DNA of 64,000 nt from Acetobacter lovaniensis (GCF_014207635.1 NZ_JACHIE010000013.1:1-64000), one strand, 5' to 3'. Shown: positions 42,092 to 51,957, counted from the first letter of the stretch. Notes: generated from the sequence alone by a model not told the origin. A program made the numbers and translations.

Positions 42092-42943
42092 TTAAGGTGC
42101 GGTATCCTGCGTGCAGGTGGGTGTGGGGGGCAGGTCGAGTGTGCTGAGTGTGCCCTGCATTTTAAAATCGCCAAAATCCAGATGCAGCTGGTCAGACACG
42201 CCATTGGCAAAATAGCGCATGCCCATCTCGTATTCAGGCATCATGGTGTGGGCGTTGCGGTCGTAAAAGGCGATATGCACGTGCCCGGAGGCCAGTTTCT
42301 GCAAGGGCTGGTACGGCGTGTTGCCAGCCGGAGGGGGCGACCATGTGAGCAGGGTTACATAGGCATCTTCCGGCCCATCAGGCAGGGTGCCGTCGAACAG
42401 GGGGGTGGTCAGGTCTTTTTCACCTTGCCGGGCGGCACTTAAAATACGGGCCGTATGGGTTACGGGGAACAGGGTGCCCACGGGCAGGCGCAGCGTTTTG
42501 GCCAGCGGCTGGCGATACTGCACAACCCCGGACCCATCGGGGGCAAGGCTTGCCTCCCCGCTGACAACGCGCAGCAGTTTGCCGTTACGTGTTTCCTGAC
42601 TTTTAAAGGTCAGGTGGCGGCCATCCAGACTTTCCTGCGCGGCATAGTCGGAAAGCAGATGCTCCTCGCCCTGCTTGCGGGTGACACTCTGTATGTCCAG
42701 CCTCTGGTGGGAGGACCAGCCAAGGCAGGTCTTGAGCACGGAGTAGCTCATGCGCCCGGTAGCAGAGAGCGTTTGCCCGCCCGCAGATTCCACCAGCCCC
42801 AGATCATACACCGCCTGTTGCGACACAAGGGCGGATGTGGGGGCCGCCGCGCGTGCAGCCGGGCACAGCAGGGCAAGGGTAAGGCAGGCTGGGGCAAGGG
42901 CTGCCAGCAGGGTGGTCTGGTGGCGCGGGGGGCGTATGGTCAT
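42092..42943 (-). CDS. eipB: Cell envelope integrity protein EipB (DUF1849)
   Basis: From ATG 42943 the 283-residue protein has a signal peptide (LAALAPACLTLALLCPAARA). The mature part reads QQAVYDLGLVESAGGQTLSA then TGRMSYSVLKTCLGW, the DUF1849/EipB opening. The conserved disulfide pair corresponds to Cys in TCLGW and Cys near the C-terminus (PTCTQD). EipB is a periplasmic beta-spiral protein that supports the alphaproteobacterial envelope. It lies just downstream of the aspS terminator on the same strand. Confidence 0.85.
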   Translation of the reverse strand: MTIRPPRHQTTLLAALAPACLTLALLCPAARAAAPTSALVSQQAVYDLGLVESAGGQTLSATGRMSYSVLKTCLGWSSHQRLDIQSVTRKQGEEHLLSDYAAQESLDGRHLTFKSQETRNGKLLRVVSGEASLAPDGSGVVQYRQPLAKTLRLPVGTLFPVTHTARILSAARQGEKDLTTPLFDGTLPDGPEDAYVTLLTWSPPPAGNTPYQPLQKLASGHVHIAFYDRNAHTMMPEYEMGMRYFANGVSDQLHLDFGDFKMQGTLSTLDLPPTPTCTQDTAP

Positions 42944-42952
42944 ACCCCCTAC

Positions 42953-42990
42953 AAAAAAACATCCGGCGTGGTCATGCAACCAGCCGGATG
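42953..42990 (-). terminator. Terminator of aspS on the minus strand
   Basis: Read on the minus strand: CATCCGGC, loop, GCCGGATG, then TTTTTTT. An 8-bp stem with a seven-base T tract sits 28 bases after the aspS stop and just ahead of the eipB start, so eipB probably needs its own initiation or read-through. Confidence 0.85.
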
Positions 42991-43017
42991 ACTGTTTGTG
43001 GTCTCAAAAAACGGTTA

Positions 43018-44814
43018 TCAGTCTTTTTTAACCGTTGGTTTGGGCTTGGGCAGGTTGAGTGCGAGGGAAAGTTCCTTCATGCGCTCAGGGGCTACGGGGG
43101 CGGGGGCCCCCATCATCAGGTCTTCGCCCTGCTGGTTGAGCGGGAACAGAATAACCTCGCGGATGTTCGGTTCATCGGCCAGCAGCATCACAATGCGGTC
43201 CACGCCGGGGGCGGAACCACCATGCGGGGGCGCTCCGTAGCGGAAGGCGTTGAGCATGCCGCCAAAGCGGGCTTCCACCTCGCTTTCGGGGTAGCCTGCA
43301 ATTTCAAACGCACGCACCATGACATCTGGCAGGTGGTTACGCACCGCACCGGAGGAGAGTTCGATCCCGTTGCATACAATGTCGTACTGGTAGGCCAGAA
43401 TATCCAGCGGGTCCTTGGTGTTCAGGGCTTCCAGCCCGCCCTGCGGCATGGAGAACGGGTTGTGGGAGAAGTCCACCAGCCCCGTTTCCTCATTCAGCTC
43501 GTACATGGGGAAGTCCGTGATCCAGCAGAAGCGGAAGGCGTTCTTCTCGATCAGGTCCAGTTCTTCGGCAATGCGGGTGCGCACAAGGCCGGAGAACTTG
43601 GCTACGTCATGCCCCTTGCCTGCGGCAAAGAACACGGCATCCCCGGCCTTAAGCCCCAGCTTGGCGCGAATGGCTTCAGCCCGGTCGGCCTCAAGGTTCT
43701 TGGCAATCGGGCCCTGCCCACCTTCGGCGTTGAAGGTGATGTAGCCCAGACCACCAGCCCCGTTCTCACGCGCCCAGGCATTGAGTTTGTCAAAGAATGA
43801 GCGGGGCTTGTCCCCCGCGCCGGGGGCGGGAATGGCGCGGATTTCACCACCATCGGCGGCAATGCGGGCAAACAGGCCAAAACCGGAGCCTGCAAAGTCT
43901 TCCGTGACGTCCGTAATCAGCAGCGGGTTGCGCAGGTCCGGCTTGTCGGAACCATAAACCTTCATGGCGCGAGTGTAGGGAATACGCTCGAACGGCGCGG
44001 TGCTGACCGTGCGACCGTTACCGAATTCGGTAAACAGCCCGCTCATGACCTCTTCCATCACCGCAAAAATTTCGTCCTGCGTGGCAAAGGCCATTTCAAA
44101 GTCAAGCTGGTAGAACTCACCGGGGGAGCGGTCCGCGCGGGAGGCTTCATCGCGGAAGCACGGAGCAATCTGGAAGTAGCGGTCAAACCCCGCCACCATG
44201 GCCAGTTGCTTGAACTGCTGCGGTGCCTGCGGCAGGGCGTAGAACTTGCCGGGGTGGTTGCGGGAGGGCACCAGAAAGTCGCGCGCCCCTTCGGGGGAGG
44301 AGGCGGTCAGGATAGGGGTTTGCAGTTCTACAAAGTTCAGGTCCGTCATGCGCTTGCGCATGCTGGCAATAACGGCACAGCGCAGGCGGATGTTGGCGTG
44401 TACTTTTTCACGCCGCAGGTCGATGTAGCGGTAGCGCAGGCGCAGCTCGTCCGAATAATGTTCCTGCCCGGCTACCTGCAGGGGCAGCACGGCGGCATGG
44501 GACTGCACGACAAAGTCTTTTGCGCGCACTTCAATATCACCGGTGGCAAGGTCGGGGTTGCGCGTGCCTTCCTCGCGCAGGACCACTTCACCGGTTACGG
44601 TAATCACGCTTTCTACCCGGATGTGTTCGGCTGTTGCCATGACATCCGACCCGGCGGGGATGACAATCTGGGTCATGCCCGTTTCGTCCCGCAGGTCAAT
44701 AAACAGCAGGCCGCCATGGTCGCGCTTGCTATGCACCCAGCCGGACAGGCGCGCGGTGGTGCCAGCATTGCTTGCGCGAAGGGCCGAGCAGCTATGGGTA
44801 CGGTAAGGGTGCAT
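43018..44814 (-). CDS. aspS: Aspartyl-tRNA synthetase
   Basis: From ATG 44814 this is 598 residues, the bacterial AspRS length. It starts [20 protein letters not shown], with an OB-fold ([20 protein letters not shown]), class II motif 2 ([20 protein letters not shown]), an internal GAD insertion, and motif 3 ([20 protein letters not shown]). It charges tRNA-Asp. Whether it is non-discriminating (also charging tRNA-Asn) cannot be decided from the sequence here. It is followed by a strong terminator. Confidence 0.95.
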   Translation of the reverse strand: MHPYRTHSCSALRASNAGTTARLSGWVHSKRDHGGLLFIDLRDETGMTQIVIPAGSDVMATAEHIRVESVITVTGEVVLREEGTRNPDLATGDIEVRAKDFVVQSHAAVLPLQVAGQEHYSDELRLRYRYIDLRREKVHANIRLRCAVIASMRKRMTDLNFVELQTPILTASSPEGARDFLVPSRNHPGKFYALPQAPQQFKQLAMVAGFDRYFQIAPCFRDEASRADRSPGEFYQLDFEMAFATQDEIFAVMEEVMSGLFTEFGNGRTVSTAPFERIPYTRAMKVYGSDKPDLRNPLLITDVTEDFAGSGFGLFARIAADGGEIRAIPAPGAGDKPRSFFDKLNAWARENGAGGLGYITFNAEGGQGPIAKNLEADRAEAIRAKLGLKAGDAVFFAAGKGHDVAKFSGLVRTRIAEELDLIEKNAFRFCWITDFPMYELNEETGLVDFSHNPFSMPQGGLEALNTKDPLDILAYQYDIVCNGIELSSGAVRNHLPDVMVRAFEIAGYPESEVEARFGGMLNAFRYGAPPHGGSAPGVDRIVMLLADEPNIREVILFPLNQQGEDLMMGAPAPVAPERMKELSLALNLPKPKPTVKKD

Positions 44815-44969
44815 GGTCTTGTCCCACAAATTGTGGCCCGGCCTGCGGGCGGGCACGTGTTTTGCCATAGAGAATTGGGGTGGAGGAAGCAGGGGCAGGG
44901 GCGTTATGTCAAGGCTGGTGCAGGCTTAGCCTGCCTGTTTTAGCGCTTGTGGGGCATTTTACGCGTTAT

Positions 44970-46049
44970 TCAGCCCTGTGTGCTGCGGCGCAGGTCCGCG
45001 GCAAGGGCGGTAATGGAGTCTGCGCGCGTGTCCCATGCACAGACAAAGCGGTAAACACTCCCGAACAGGGTATGGAATCGCCACCCCTGCGCGCGCAGGG
45101 TGTTGGCCACATGCTCGGGCATGAGCGCAAACACGGCATTGCTCTGCACGGGCCATGCCAGTTCCACCCCATCCAGCGCCGTTATGGCCTGTGCCAGAGC
45201 CTGCGCGCTGGCATTGGCATGGCGGGCATTGGCCAGCCATGCGCCGGACTGGAGCATGCCCCGCCACGGAGCGGACAGGAGCCGCATTCTGGCGGCCATC
45301 TGCCCGGCCTGCATGGCACGCTCGGCAAAGCCCTGAGCCAGTTGGGGGGTAAAAAACACCACCGCATCCCCCATGGCCATGCCGTTGCGGGCACCACCAA
45401 AGCTGAGCGCATCCACGCCGGATTGCCATGTCATGGCGGCGGGGGTGCAGTCCAGCGCGGCCACGGCGTTGGCAAAGCGTGCGCCATCCATGTGCAGGCG
45501 TAGCCCGTTGTCGTGGCAGGCGTTGGCAATGGCGCGTATTTCGTCCAGCGCGTAGAGCAGGCCGTTCTCGGTCGGCTGGCTTATGCTCACGACCGCCGGG
45601 GTGGAGGCTCCGGGGCCACGTGCGCGGCGCATGGCCTGCGTAATGGCGGCAGGGGTCAGCTTGCCATCCTGCGTGGGAGGGGTGACCAGCTTTGCCCCAC
45701 CGGAGAAAAATTCCGTCGCCCCCCGCTCGGAGGTGTCCGCATGGGCGATTTCAGAGGCAATAATGCTGCAATAGGGCGGGCAGAGTGTTGCCAGCACCAG
45801 CGCATTGGCCGCCGCACCGCTGAACACAAAAAACACGCGGGCCTGCGGGGCGGCAAACAGGTCGGCCACGGCTCTGGCCCCAAGGCGGGTCCATGCGTCA
45901 TCCCCATAAGGTGGAGCGCTGGCGGAGGCTGCGCGGCTTATGGCTTCCAGCGCCTGGGGGCACAGGCCCGTATCATGGTCACTGCCAAATTGCTGCGTGG
46001 GCGCGGGGGCCGCAGGCAGGTGGGGGACGGGCTGAAAAGGCAGGGTCAT
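44970..46049 (-). CDS. Threonine-aldolase-like beta-eliminating lyase lacking the usual PLP lysine
   Basis: From ATG 46049 (GGAG eight bases before) this is 359 residues of the fold-type I aldolase/lyase family. It has [40 protein letters not shown], and [15 protein letters not shown], where Asp binds the PLP ring. The segment that normally holds the Schiff-base Lys (SFGGTKNG in low-specificity threonine aldolases) reads SFGGARNG here, with Arg at residue 221 (codon 45387-45389). Cofactor binding would then be altered, so activity is uncertain. It is divergent from rplY. Confidence 0.75.
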   Translation of the reverse strand: MTLPFQPVPHLPAAPAPTQQFGSDHDTGLCPQALEAISRAASASAPPYGDDAWTRLGARAVADLFAAPQARVFFVFSGAAANALVLATLCPPYCSIIASEIAHADTSERGATEFFSGGAKLVTPPTQDGKLTPAAITQAMRRARGPGASTPAVVSISQPTENGLLYALDEIRAIANACHDNGLRLHMDGARFANAVAALDCTPAAMTWQSGVDALSFGGARNGMAMGDAVVFFTPQLAQGFAERAMQAGQMAARMRLLSAPWRGMLQSGAWLANARHANASAQALAQAITALDGVELAWPVQSNAVFALMPEHVANTLRAQGWRFHTLFGSVYRFVCAWDTRADSITALAADLRRSTQG

Positions 46050-46219
46050 GGCGGAGGCTCCGGCCGGGGTTGGGGTGTGCCAGATGGGGCACAGGGCGGG
46101 ATAAAGGTGCCACAAGCCAAGCCGGACCTTGCCTGTGGCGGGGTTTTGCTGTAAGGCCGCAGCCACCGCGCAGGCACCCCTGGAGGCCTGCGTGCTCAAG
46201 TTTTTCAGGAGAAGTCAAG

Positions 46220-46825
46220 GTGTCCAAAATTACAACAATCCAAGCTTCTGCGCGCGCGAAGGCTGGTAAGGGGGCAGCGCGTGCGACGAGGCGTGAAGGC
46301 CTGGTGCCCGGCGTTGTGTACGGTGGCAAGCAGGAATCCACGCTGATCGCGCTCGACCCGCGTCTGGTTGTCAAGGCAATCCAGACCTCTGGCTGGCGCT
46401 CACGCGTGTATGACATCCAGATCGAAGGCGGCAAGAACGAACGCGCTCTGGTGCGTGACGTGCAGCTCCACCCGGTCAAGGATTCGCCCGTCCATATCGA
46501 CTTCCTGCGTCTGGCCGCTGGCTCGCGCGTGCATGTTGAAGTGGCTGTGCACTTTGTGGGTGAAGACAAGTGCCCCGGCATCAAGCGTGGTGGCATGCTC
46601 AACATCGTGCGTCACACGGTTGACGTGGAAGTGGCGGCAGAGAACATCCCCGAGTTCTTCACTGTTGACCTGACCAAGCTCGACATCAACGACAACGTGC
46701 GTTGGGACGATGTGCAGGGGACGGAAGGCGCAACGCCTGTTTCCCACGAAGCCAACTTTGTGGTTGCCTCCATTGCCGCACCGCTGGTTGACACCTCTTC
46801 CGCAGACGGTGCCAGCGCTTCCTGA
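46220..46825 (+). CDS. rplY: 50S ribosomal protein L25 (long, CTC-type)
   Basis: From GTG 46220 (CAGGAGAAG before) this is 201 residues: [20 protein letters not shown] in the 5S rRNA-binding domain, [20 protein letters not shown], and a C-terminal TL5/CTC extension ending [20 protein letters not shown]. It binds 5S rRNA in the large subunit. Genes rplY and pth adjacent to each other are a common arrangement. A much longer upstream frame is excluded by the ribosome site and family start. Confidence 0.92.
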   Translation: MSKITTIQASARAKAGKGAARATRREGLVPGVVYGGKQESTLIALDPRLVVKAIQTSGWRSRVYDIQIEGGKNERALVRDVQLHPVKDSPVHIDFLRLAAGSRVHVEVAVHFVGEDKCPGIKRGGMLNIVRHTVDVEVAAENIPEFFTVDLTKLDINDNVRWDDVQGTEGATPVSHEANFVVASIAAPLVDTSSADGASAS

Positions 46826-46860
46826 TCGGAAGTTCAGGTTATCTGAAGCTTATGGAACGC

Positions 46861-46892
46861 GGGGGCACGTGCAGGCGCATGTGCCCCCCTTT
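46861..46892 (+). terminator. Hairpin between rplY and pth
   Basis: GGGGGCAC-GTGC, short loop, GCAT-GTGCCCCC, then CTTTCTGTTC. The stem is long and GC-rich with a weak T tail, so it may reduce rather than stop read-through into pth. Confidence 0.6.
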
Positions 46893-46921
46893 CTGTTCAT
46901 AAACACAAGGCAGAATCCGCA

Positions 46922-47503
46922 ATGCTGCTCTGGGTCGGACTGGGTAACCCCGAGTCCTCCATGCGCCGGCACCGGCACAATGTTGGTTTTATGGCGGTCG
47001 AGGCCATTGCCGCCAGATACGGCTTTACGCCGTGGCGCAGCCGCTTCAAGGGTGAGGTAGCCGAGGGGCGCATAGGCGGCCACAAGGTGCTTGCACTGTT
47101 GCCCATGACTTACATGAACCGCTCGGGCGAGAGTGTGCAGGAAGCGGCGGCCTTTTACAAAATAGCCCCCGAGCAGATAACGCTTTTCCATGATGAGCTG
47201 GATCTGGAGCCGGGCAGGCTGCGCATCAAGCGTGGCGGCGGTGCAGCGGGCCATAACGGCCTGCGCTCGACAGACAAGATGCTGGGCACGCCCGATTACT
47301 GGCGTGTTCGTATAGGTATAGGCCACCCCGGCGCCAAGGAACGGGTGCATGGCTGGGTGCTGGGTAATTTTACACAAACAGACCAGCAGGACTGGCTCGA
47401 CCCCATGCTCGCCAGCATGGCCGATGCCGCCCCCCTGCTGGCGGATGGGCATGCCGACCGGTTTATGACCAAGGTTGCACTGCCACAAGGGAGCAAGGGC
47501 TGA
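46922..47503 (+). CDS. pth: Peptidyl-tRNA hydrolase
   Basis: Pth recycles tRNA from prematurely released peptidyl-tRNA. At 193 residues it has LLWVGLGNPESSMRRHRHNV (with Asn and His of the catalytic site), LPMTYMNRSGESVQ, and LFHDELDLEPGRLRIKRGGG (catalytic Asp), then GAAGHNGLRS. Family length and all motifs agree. Its stop overlaps the ychF start (TGATG). Confidence 0.94.
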   Translation: MLLWVGLGNPESSMRRHRHNVGFMAVEAIAARYGFTPWRSRFKGEVAEGRIGGHKVLALLPMTYMNRSGESVQEAAAFYKIAPEQITLFHDELDLEPGRLRIKRGGGAAGHNGLRSTDKMLGTPDYWRVRIGIGHPGAKERVHGWVLGNFTQTDQQDWLDPMLASMADAAPLLADGHADRFMTKVALPQGSKG

Positions 47504-48597
47504 TGGGTTTTAACTGCGGTATTGTTGGTCTGCCCAATGTGGGCAAGTCCACCCTGTTCAACGCGCTTACGGCCACGGCCACGGCGCAGGCCGCCAACTA
47601 CCCGTTCTGCACGATCGAGCCCAATGTGGGCCGCGTTGCGGTGCCGGACCCACGGCTGGACAAGCTGGTGGCTATTGGCAAATCCCAGCGTGAAGTGCCC
47701 ACAAGCCTTGAGTTTGTGGATATTGCGGGCCTTGTGCGCGGTGCCTCCAAGGGGGAAGGGCTGGGCAACCAGTTTCTGGCCAATATCCGTGAGGTGGACG
47801 CCATTATCCACGTCCTGCGCTGCTTTGAGGATGATGATATTACCCATGTGGAAGGGGGCGTGGACCCCGTCCGGGATGCGGAGATCATTGAAACCGAGCT
47901 GATGCTGGCTGATCTGGATTCGCTGGAAAAACGCCTGCCCGCGCTGGAAAAACGCGCCCGCAACCGCGACAGCGAAGCCATGGCCCAGATCGAGATCATC
48001 CAGCCCATCCTTGATGCCCTGCGTGATGGCCGCCCTGCGCGCACCGCCATTCCCGCCGGGGAGGAGGAGACTGTCCGCCGCCTGCAGCTCATGACCAGCA
48101 AGCCCGTGCTGTATGTGTGCAACGTGGATGAGGACTCGGCCTCCACCGGCAATGCGTTCTCCGAAAAGGTGAAGGCCAGGGCCGAAGCCGAAGGGGCTGC
48201 GGTGGTGATTGTTTCCGCCGCGATCGAAGCTGAGGTGAGCCAGCTCGAAAACGAGGAACGCCGCGAGTTTCTGGAAGGGCTGGGCCTGAGCGATAGCGGT
48301 CTGGACCGTGTGATTGCCGCAGGGTACAAACTGCTGGGCCTGAGCACCTACTTTACCGTAGGCCCCAAGGAAGCACGTGCATGGACCATTACGGTCGGCA
48401 CCAAGGCCCCGCAGGCTGCCGCCGTTATTCACAATGATTTTGAACGTGGCTTTATTGCCTGCGAAACCATCGCATTTGACGATTATGTTCGATATAATGG
48501 GGAAGCAGGTGCGAAGGAAGCAGGACGCCTGCGGATTGAAGGCCGTGACTACGTTGTGAAGGACGGCGACATTCTGCTCTTCCGCTTTAATGTCTGA
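47503..48597 (+). CDS. ychF: YchF/OLA1 family ribosome-binding ATPase
   Basis: This 364-residue protein has the P-loop GLPNVGKSTLFNALTATATA, the DIAGLVRGASKGEGLGNQFL switch region, a coiled-coil insert (ADLDSLEKRLPALEKRARNR), and a C-terminal TGS domain (FTVGPKEARAWTITVGTKAP and GRDYVVKDGDILLFRFNV). YchF binds ribosomes and ATP rather than GTP. It overlaps pth by one base, an arrangement widely seen in proteobacteria. Confidence 0.95.
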   Translation: MGFNCGIVGLPNVGKSTLFNALTATATAQAANYPFCTIEPNVGRVAVPDPRLDKLVAIGKSQREVPTSLEFVDIAGLVRGASKGEGLGNQFLANIREVDAIIHVLRCFEDDDITHVEGGVDPVRDAEIIETELMLADLDSLEKRLPALEKRARNRDSEAMAQIEIIQPILDALRDGRPARTAIPAGEEETVRRLQLMTSKPVLYVCNVDEDSASTGNAFSEKVKARAEAEGAAVVIVSAAIEAEVSQLENEERREFLEGLGLSDSGLDRVIAAGYKLLGLSTYFTVGPKEARAWTITVGTKAPQAAAVIHNDFERGFIACETIAFDDYVRYNGEAGAKEAGRLRIEGRDYVVKDGDILLFRFNV

Positions 48598-48691
48598 TAC
48601 GGCACTCTAAAGCGCATGATCAGGTCCGCCCCGGTGGGCGGACCACACACGATAAAAAGAAAACCGGACAATGGAGATAAGGGACGCCAGC

Positions 48692-50005
48692 ATGAATACG
48701 GAGGAAGACAGTCGGCAGCATGTGGCCACGGCAGATATGCGCGCACCAGCACAGGGTGTGCCATCGCCATGCTCCATGCACGATCTGGCACACAGGGCCA
48801 GACTGGCCGCGCGCACGCTGGCGCAGAGTTCCTCCTCCGAGCGGGACAAGGCTCTATGGGCTGCGGCCAGCGCATTGCGGGCGTCTGCTCCGGCCATTCT
48901 GGCGGCCAATGCGCTTGACCTTGCCGCATCTACCGCCAAGGATGCCTTCCGTGACCGGCTGACCCTGACCCCCGAGCGGGTCGAGGCCATGGCCCGTGGG
49001 CTGGAAGACATTGCGGACCTGCCCGACCCCGTAGGGCAGGTGCTGGAGGAATGGTCCCGCCCCAATGGCCTGCGTATCCGCAAGGTGGCAACGGCTGTTG
49101 GCGTTATTGGCGTTATTTACGAAAGCCGCCCCAATGTAGGGGCCGATGCGGCCGGGCTGTGCATCAAGTCCGGCAATGCCGTGCTGCTGCGCGGCGGGTC
49201 GGAAAGCCTGCATAGCGCGCGCGCCATTCATGCCGCCATGCAGACCGGCCTGCGCAATGCGGGCCTGCCGGAAGATGCCGTGCTGATCGCCCCGGATGCT
49301 GATCGCAAACACGTGGCGGACATGCTGACCGCTGCTGGCCTTGTGGACCTGATTATTCCACGTGGTGGCCGCTCGCTGGTTGAGCGCGTGCAGCGTGAGG
49401 CCCGCGTGCCTGTGCTGGCGCATGCGGAAGGGCTGTGCCACACCTATGTCCATTCCGCAGCCGACCATGCCATGGCCCGCCGGATTGTGCTCAACGCCAA
49501 AATGCGCCGTGTGGGTATTTGCGGCGCAACCGAAACCCTGCTGATAGATGCAGCCATTGCTTCGGTCCTGCTGCCCCAGATTGTGTCTGATCTGGCCGAG
49601 CAGGGCTGCACGTTCAAGGCGGATGCAGCCGCAAGGCAGATCATGCCCGACCTGCCCGTGGGCACTGAAAAAGACTTTGCCACCGAATGGCTGGATGCCG
49701 TGCTGAACGTAGCCGTAGTGGATGGTGTGGATGAGGCACTCGACCACATTGCCCGCTTTGGCTCCTCCCACACCGAAGCCATTGTTACGGCGGACGAAGC
49801 CGTTGCCACCCGGTTCATGAACGGTGTGAGCAGTGCGGTTGTCATGTGGAATGCCTCCACCCAGTTCTGTGATGGTGGGGAGTTCGGGTTCGGGGCGGAA
49901 ATTGGCATTGCCACAGGGCGCTTCCATGCCCGTGGGCCAGTTGGCGTGGAACAGCTGACAACCTTCCGCTACGAGGTGCTTGGTAGCGGTCAGGTCCGTT
50001 CCTGA
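48692..50005 (+). CDS. proA: Gamma-glutamyl phosphate reductase
   Basis: ProA makes glutamate semialdehyde in proline synthesis. From ATG 48692 (AAGGGAC before) it is 437 residues with an N-terminal extension of ~30 residues. Visible motifs include GVIGVIYESRPNVGADAAGL, GNAVLLRGGSESLHSARAIH, RRVGICGATETLLID with the catalytic Cys, and NASTQFCDGGEFGFGAEIGI. The context with nadD, rsfS and rlmH matches the common obg-proBA-nadD-rsfS-rlmH arrangement, here without proB in view. Confidence 0.94.
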   Translation: MNTEEDSRQHVATADMRAPAQGVPSPCSMHDLAHRARLAARTLAQSSSSERDKALWAAASALRASAPAILAANALDLAASTAKDAFRDRLTLTPERVEAMARGLEDIADLPDPVGQVLEEWSRPNGLRIRKVATAVGVIGVIYESRPNVGADAAGLCIKSGNAVLLRGGSESLHSARAIHAAMQTGLRNAGLPEDAVLIAPDADRKHVADMLTAAGLVDLIIPRGGRSLVERVQREARVPVLAHAEGLCHTYVHSAADHAMARRIVLNAKMRRVGICGATETLLIDAAIASVLLPQIVSDLAEQGCTFKADAAARQIMPDLPVGTEKDFATEWLDAVLNVAVVDGVDEALDHIARFGSSHTEAIVTADEAVATRFMNGVSSAVVMWNASTQFCDGGEFGFGAEIGIATGRFHARGPVGVEQLTTFRYEVLGSGQVRS

Positions 50006-50097
50006 GCGCGCAGGCCCATAACAGGCCAGTGGCGCACACTCACCCTCGCATATTCGGGGAGGATAGGGCGCACGACCTGCATGGGCCACAACGGGGT

Positions 50098-50817
50098 ATG
50101 CTGGTTACAAAAGCAGATATGGCGGCCATAACGGGCAGGGGAGTGCAGCCCGCAGGGTGCCGGATTCCCACATGGGGGGATAACCGCCACAGCCGCGTGG
50201 GGCTTCTGGGCGGGTCATTCAACCCCGCGCACAGGTGGCATCAGGCCATAGCCCGGCGGGCCATGCTGGAGCTAGGGCTGGATCAGGTCTGGCTGATGGT
50301 GTCTCCGGGCAATCCGCTCAAGGCCGGGCGGGAGATGGCCTCTTTTGCCACCCGTCTGGCCACTGCGCGCCATCTGGCGGATGGGCGCAGGATTGTGGCT
50401 ACCGATCTGGAGGCCCGACTCGGCACCCGTTATACGGTGGACACGCTTGCCCGGCTCAAGGCCCGCTTCCCCCATGTCAGATTTGTGTGGCTGATGGGGG
50501 CGGATGGTCTGGTAACATTGCCACGCTGGAAGCACTGGCACCAACTGGTGCGGCAGGTACCTGTGGCGGTTTTCCCCCGTCCGGGGCAGAATGTGCGGGC
50601 TTTGGGCGGGTTGGCGGCACAGTATCTGGCGCGCTGGCGTGTGCCTGCACGGCAGGCAGCACGGCTTGCTACACTTTCTCCCCCGGCTTGGGCTTTCCTT
50701 CCGGGGGCACAAAACAGTATATCTGCAACAGCCATTCGTCAGCGGGGCGGGTTTGACGCCACTACGGATCAGCCCATCACCCCAAAGAGTAGTCAGTTTT
50801 CAGGAGAACGGTCATAA
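50098..50817 (+). CDS. nadD: Nicotinate-nucleotide adenylyltransferase with altered HxGH motif
   Basis: NadD makes deamido-NAD from nicotinate mononucleotide and ATP. The frame shows VGLLGGSFNPAHRWHQAIAR, LMVSPGNPLKAGREMASFAT and FVWLMGADGLVTLPRWKHWH, clear NadD landmarks. The nucleotidyl-transferase signature is usually HxGH; here it reads HRWH, with Trp (codon 50236-50238) in place of Gly. The start is uncertain: ATG 50098 gives 239 residues, GTG 50029 and ATG 50119 are alternatives. The rsfS reading frame begins in its stop. Confidence 0.85.
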   Translation: MLVTKADMAAITGRGVQPAGCRIPTWGDNRHSRVGLLGGSFNPAHRWHQAIARRAMLELGLDQVWLMVSPGNPLKAGREMASFATRLATARHLADGRRIVATDLEARLGTRYTVDTLARLKARFPHVRFVWLMGADGLVTLPRWKHWHQLVRQVPVAVFPRPGQNVRALGGLAAQYLARWRVPARQAARLATLSPPAWAFLPGAQNSISATAIRQRGGFDATTDQPITPKSSQFSGERS

Positions 50818-51362
50818 CCACCAAGCCACCCGCCGAGACGCCCGCACGCACCCGCACGTCCACGGCCACCGCTCGCGGGGGCCGTGCGGCCTCCACCCGT
50901 GCAGCCGCAGTCCCCAAAGCGGCGGCAGCCCCCGGCTCTGTGCGCAAAAAAGCAGCCGCAGCAGGGCCAAAAACCCGCACCAAGCGTGAGGCCATTGCCC
51001 CCGATCTGCTCGAACAGTCCCTTGCGCTGATCACCGCCAGTCTGGAGGATGACAAGGCGGAAGATCTGGTTGTGATCAACCTTGCCGGTCGTGCCTCCTT
51101 TGCCGATAAAATGGTGATTGCAACCGGTCTGGCCGACCGCCAGATTGCCGCCATGGCCCAGCATATCGAGCGCAAGCTGCGGGATATTGGTATCAAGCGC
51201 GTGCTGGTCGAAGGGGCGAATGGTTCCGACTGGGTTCTGCTGGATACGGGCGATATTGTGGTCCACCTGTTCAAGCCCGAAGCGCGTGCGCTCTATGGGC
51301 TGGAAAAAATGTGGGGTGCGGAACTGGATGAAAGCAACGAAGACGGCGTGACCCGTCTGTAA
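50814..51362 (+). CDS. rsfS: Ribosome silencing factor RsfS, probable ATA start
   Basis: RsfS binds L14 and blocks subunit joining in starvation. The conserved part has LEDDKAEDLVVINLAGRASF, ADKMVIATGLADRQIAAMAQ and GSDWVLLDTGDIVVHLFKPE. The nearest ATG/GTG-type start is GTG 50940, with no ribosome site. In the same frame, CAGGAG lies eight bases ahead of ATA at 50814, which overlaps the nadD stop as ATAA. Starting there adds a 42-residue Ala/Thr/Pro/Arg-rich extension with coding-like third positions (182 residues in all). The true start needs testing. Confidence 0.85.
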   Translation: MTTKPPAETPARTRTSTATARGGRAASTRAAAVPKAAAAPGSVRKKAAAAGPKTRTKREAIAPDLLEQSLALITASLEDDKAEDLVVINLAGRASFADKMVIATGLADRQIAAMAQHIERKLRDIGIKRVLVEGANGSDWVLLDTGDIVVHLFKPEARALYGLEKMWGAELDESNEDGVTRL

Positions 51363-51415
51363 GTGCGGATGTCTGGTTTACAGGACGGACGATTCTGCCG
51401 CCACAGGTGCCGGGT

Positions 51416-51874
51416 ATGAGGCTCGTGGCGGTAGGGCGCATGAAGGACAGGTCCGAGCGTGCGCTGGTAGAGCGGTATCTCAAGCGCCTGCGTCCGGCGC
51501 TGGATATTGTGGAACTGCCGGACGGCCGCGGCAGCCCCGATGAGATCAAACGGCGTGAGGCACAGGCCATTCTGGCCGCCTGTCCCGTACACAGCCATGT
51601 TGTGGCGCTGGATGAAGGCGGGCGCACGTATAGCAGTGTTGCCTTTGCCACCAGCCTTGCCGCATGGCAGGACGCGGGGCGCACGCCCTGCTTTGTGATT
51701 GGCGGGGCGGAAGGGCTGGATAGTTCCGTTCTGCAACGCGCAGATGCCACCCTGTCTTTTGGTACGCTCACGTGGCCGCATATGCTGGTGCGGATTATGC
51801 TGGTCGAGCAGGTTTACCGCGCGCAGGCCATTGCTGCGGGCCACCCGTACCACCGGGCGGGCAGGCCGGATTAA
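51416..51874 (+). CDS. rlmH: 23S rRNA pseudouridine-1915 N3-methyltransferase RlmH
   Basis: From ATG 51416 the 153-residue protein matches RlmH: MRLVAVGRMKDRSERALVER at the start, LDEGGRTYSSVAFATSLAAW, CFVIGGAEGLDSSVLQRADA, and LSFGTLTWPHMLVRIMLVEQ, the SPOUT knot that binds AdoMet, with VYRAQAI after it. It methylates Psi1915 in helix 69 of 23S rRNA. The rsfS-rlmH pairing is a standard arrangement. Confidence 0.94.
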   Translation: MRLVAVGRMKDRSERALVERYLKRLRPALDIVELPDGRGSPDEIKRREAQAILAACPVHSHVVALDEGGRTYSSVAFATSLAAWQDAGRTPCFVIGGAEGLDSSVLQRADATLSFGTLTWPHMLVRIMLVEQVYRAQAIAAGHPYHRAGRPD

Positions 51875-51957
51875 CCCCGACGACAGGCAGCTATGAAATC
51901 GACAAACTTCCGCCATATCATGGTAGGCTTAATGGGGTGGAAGGCAGGAGATTCAGC

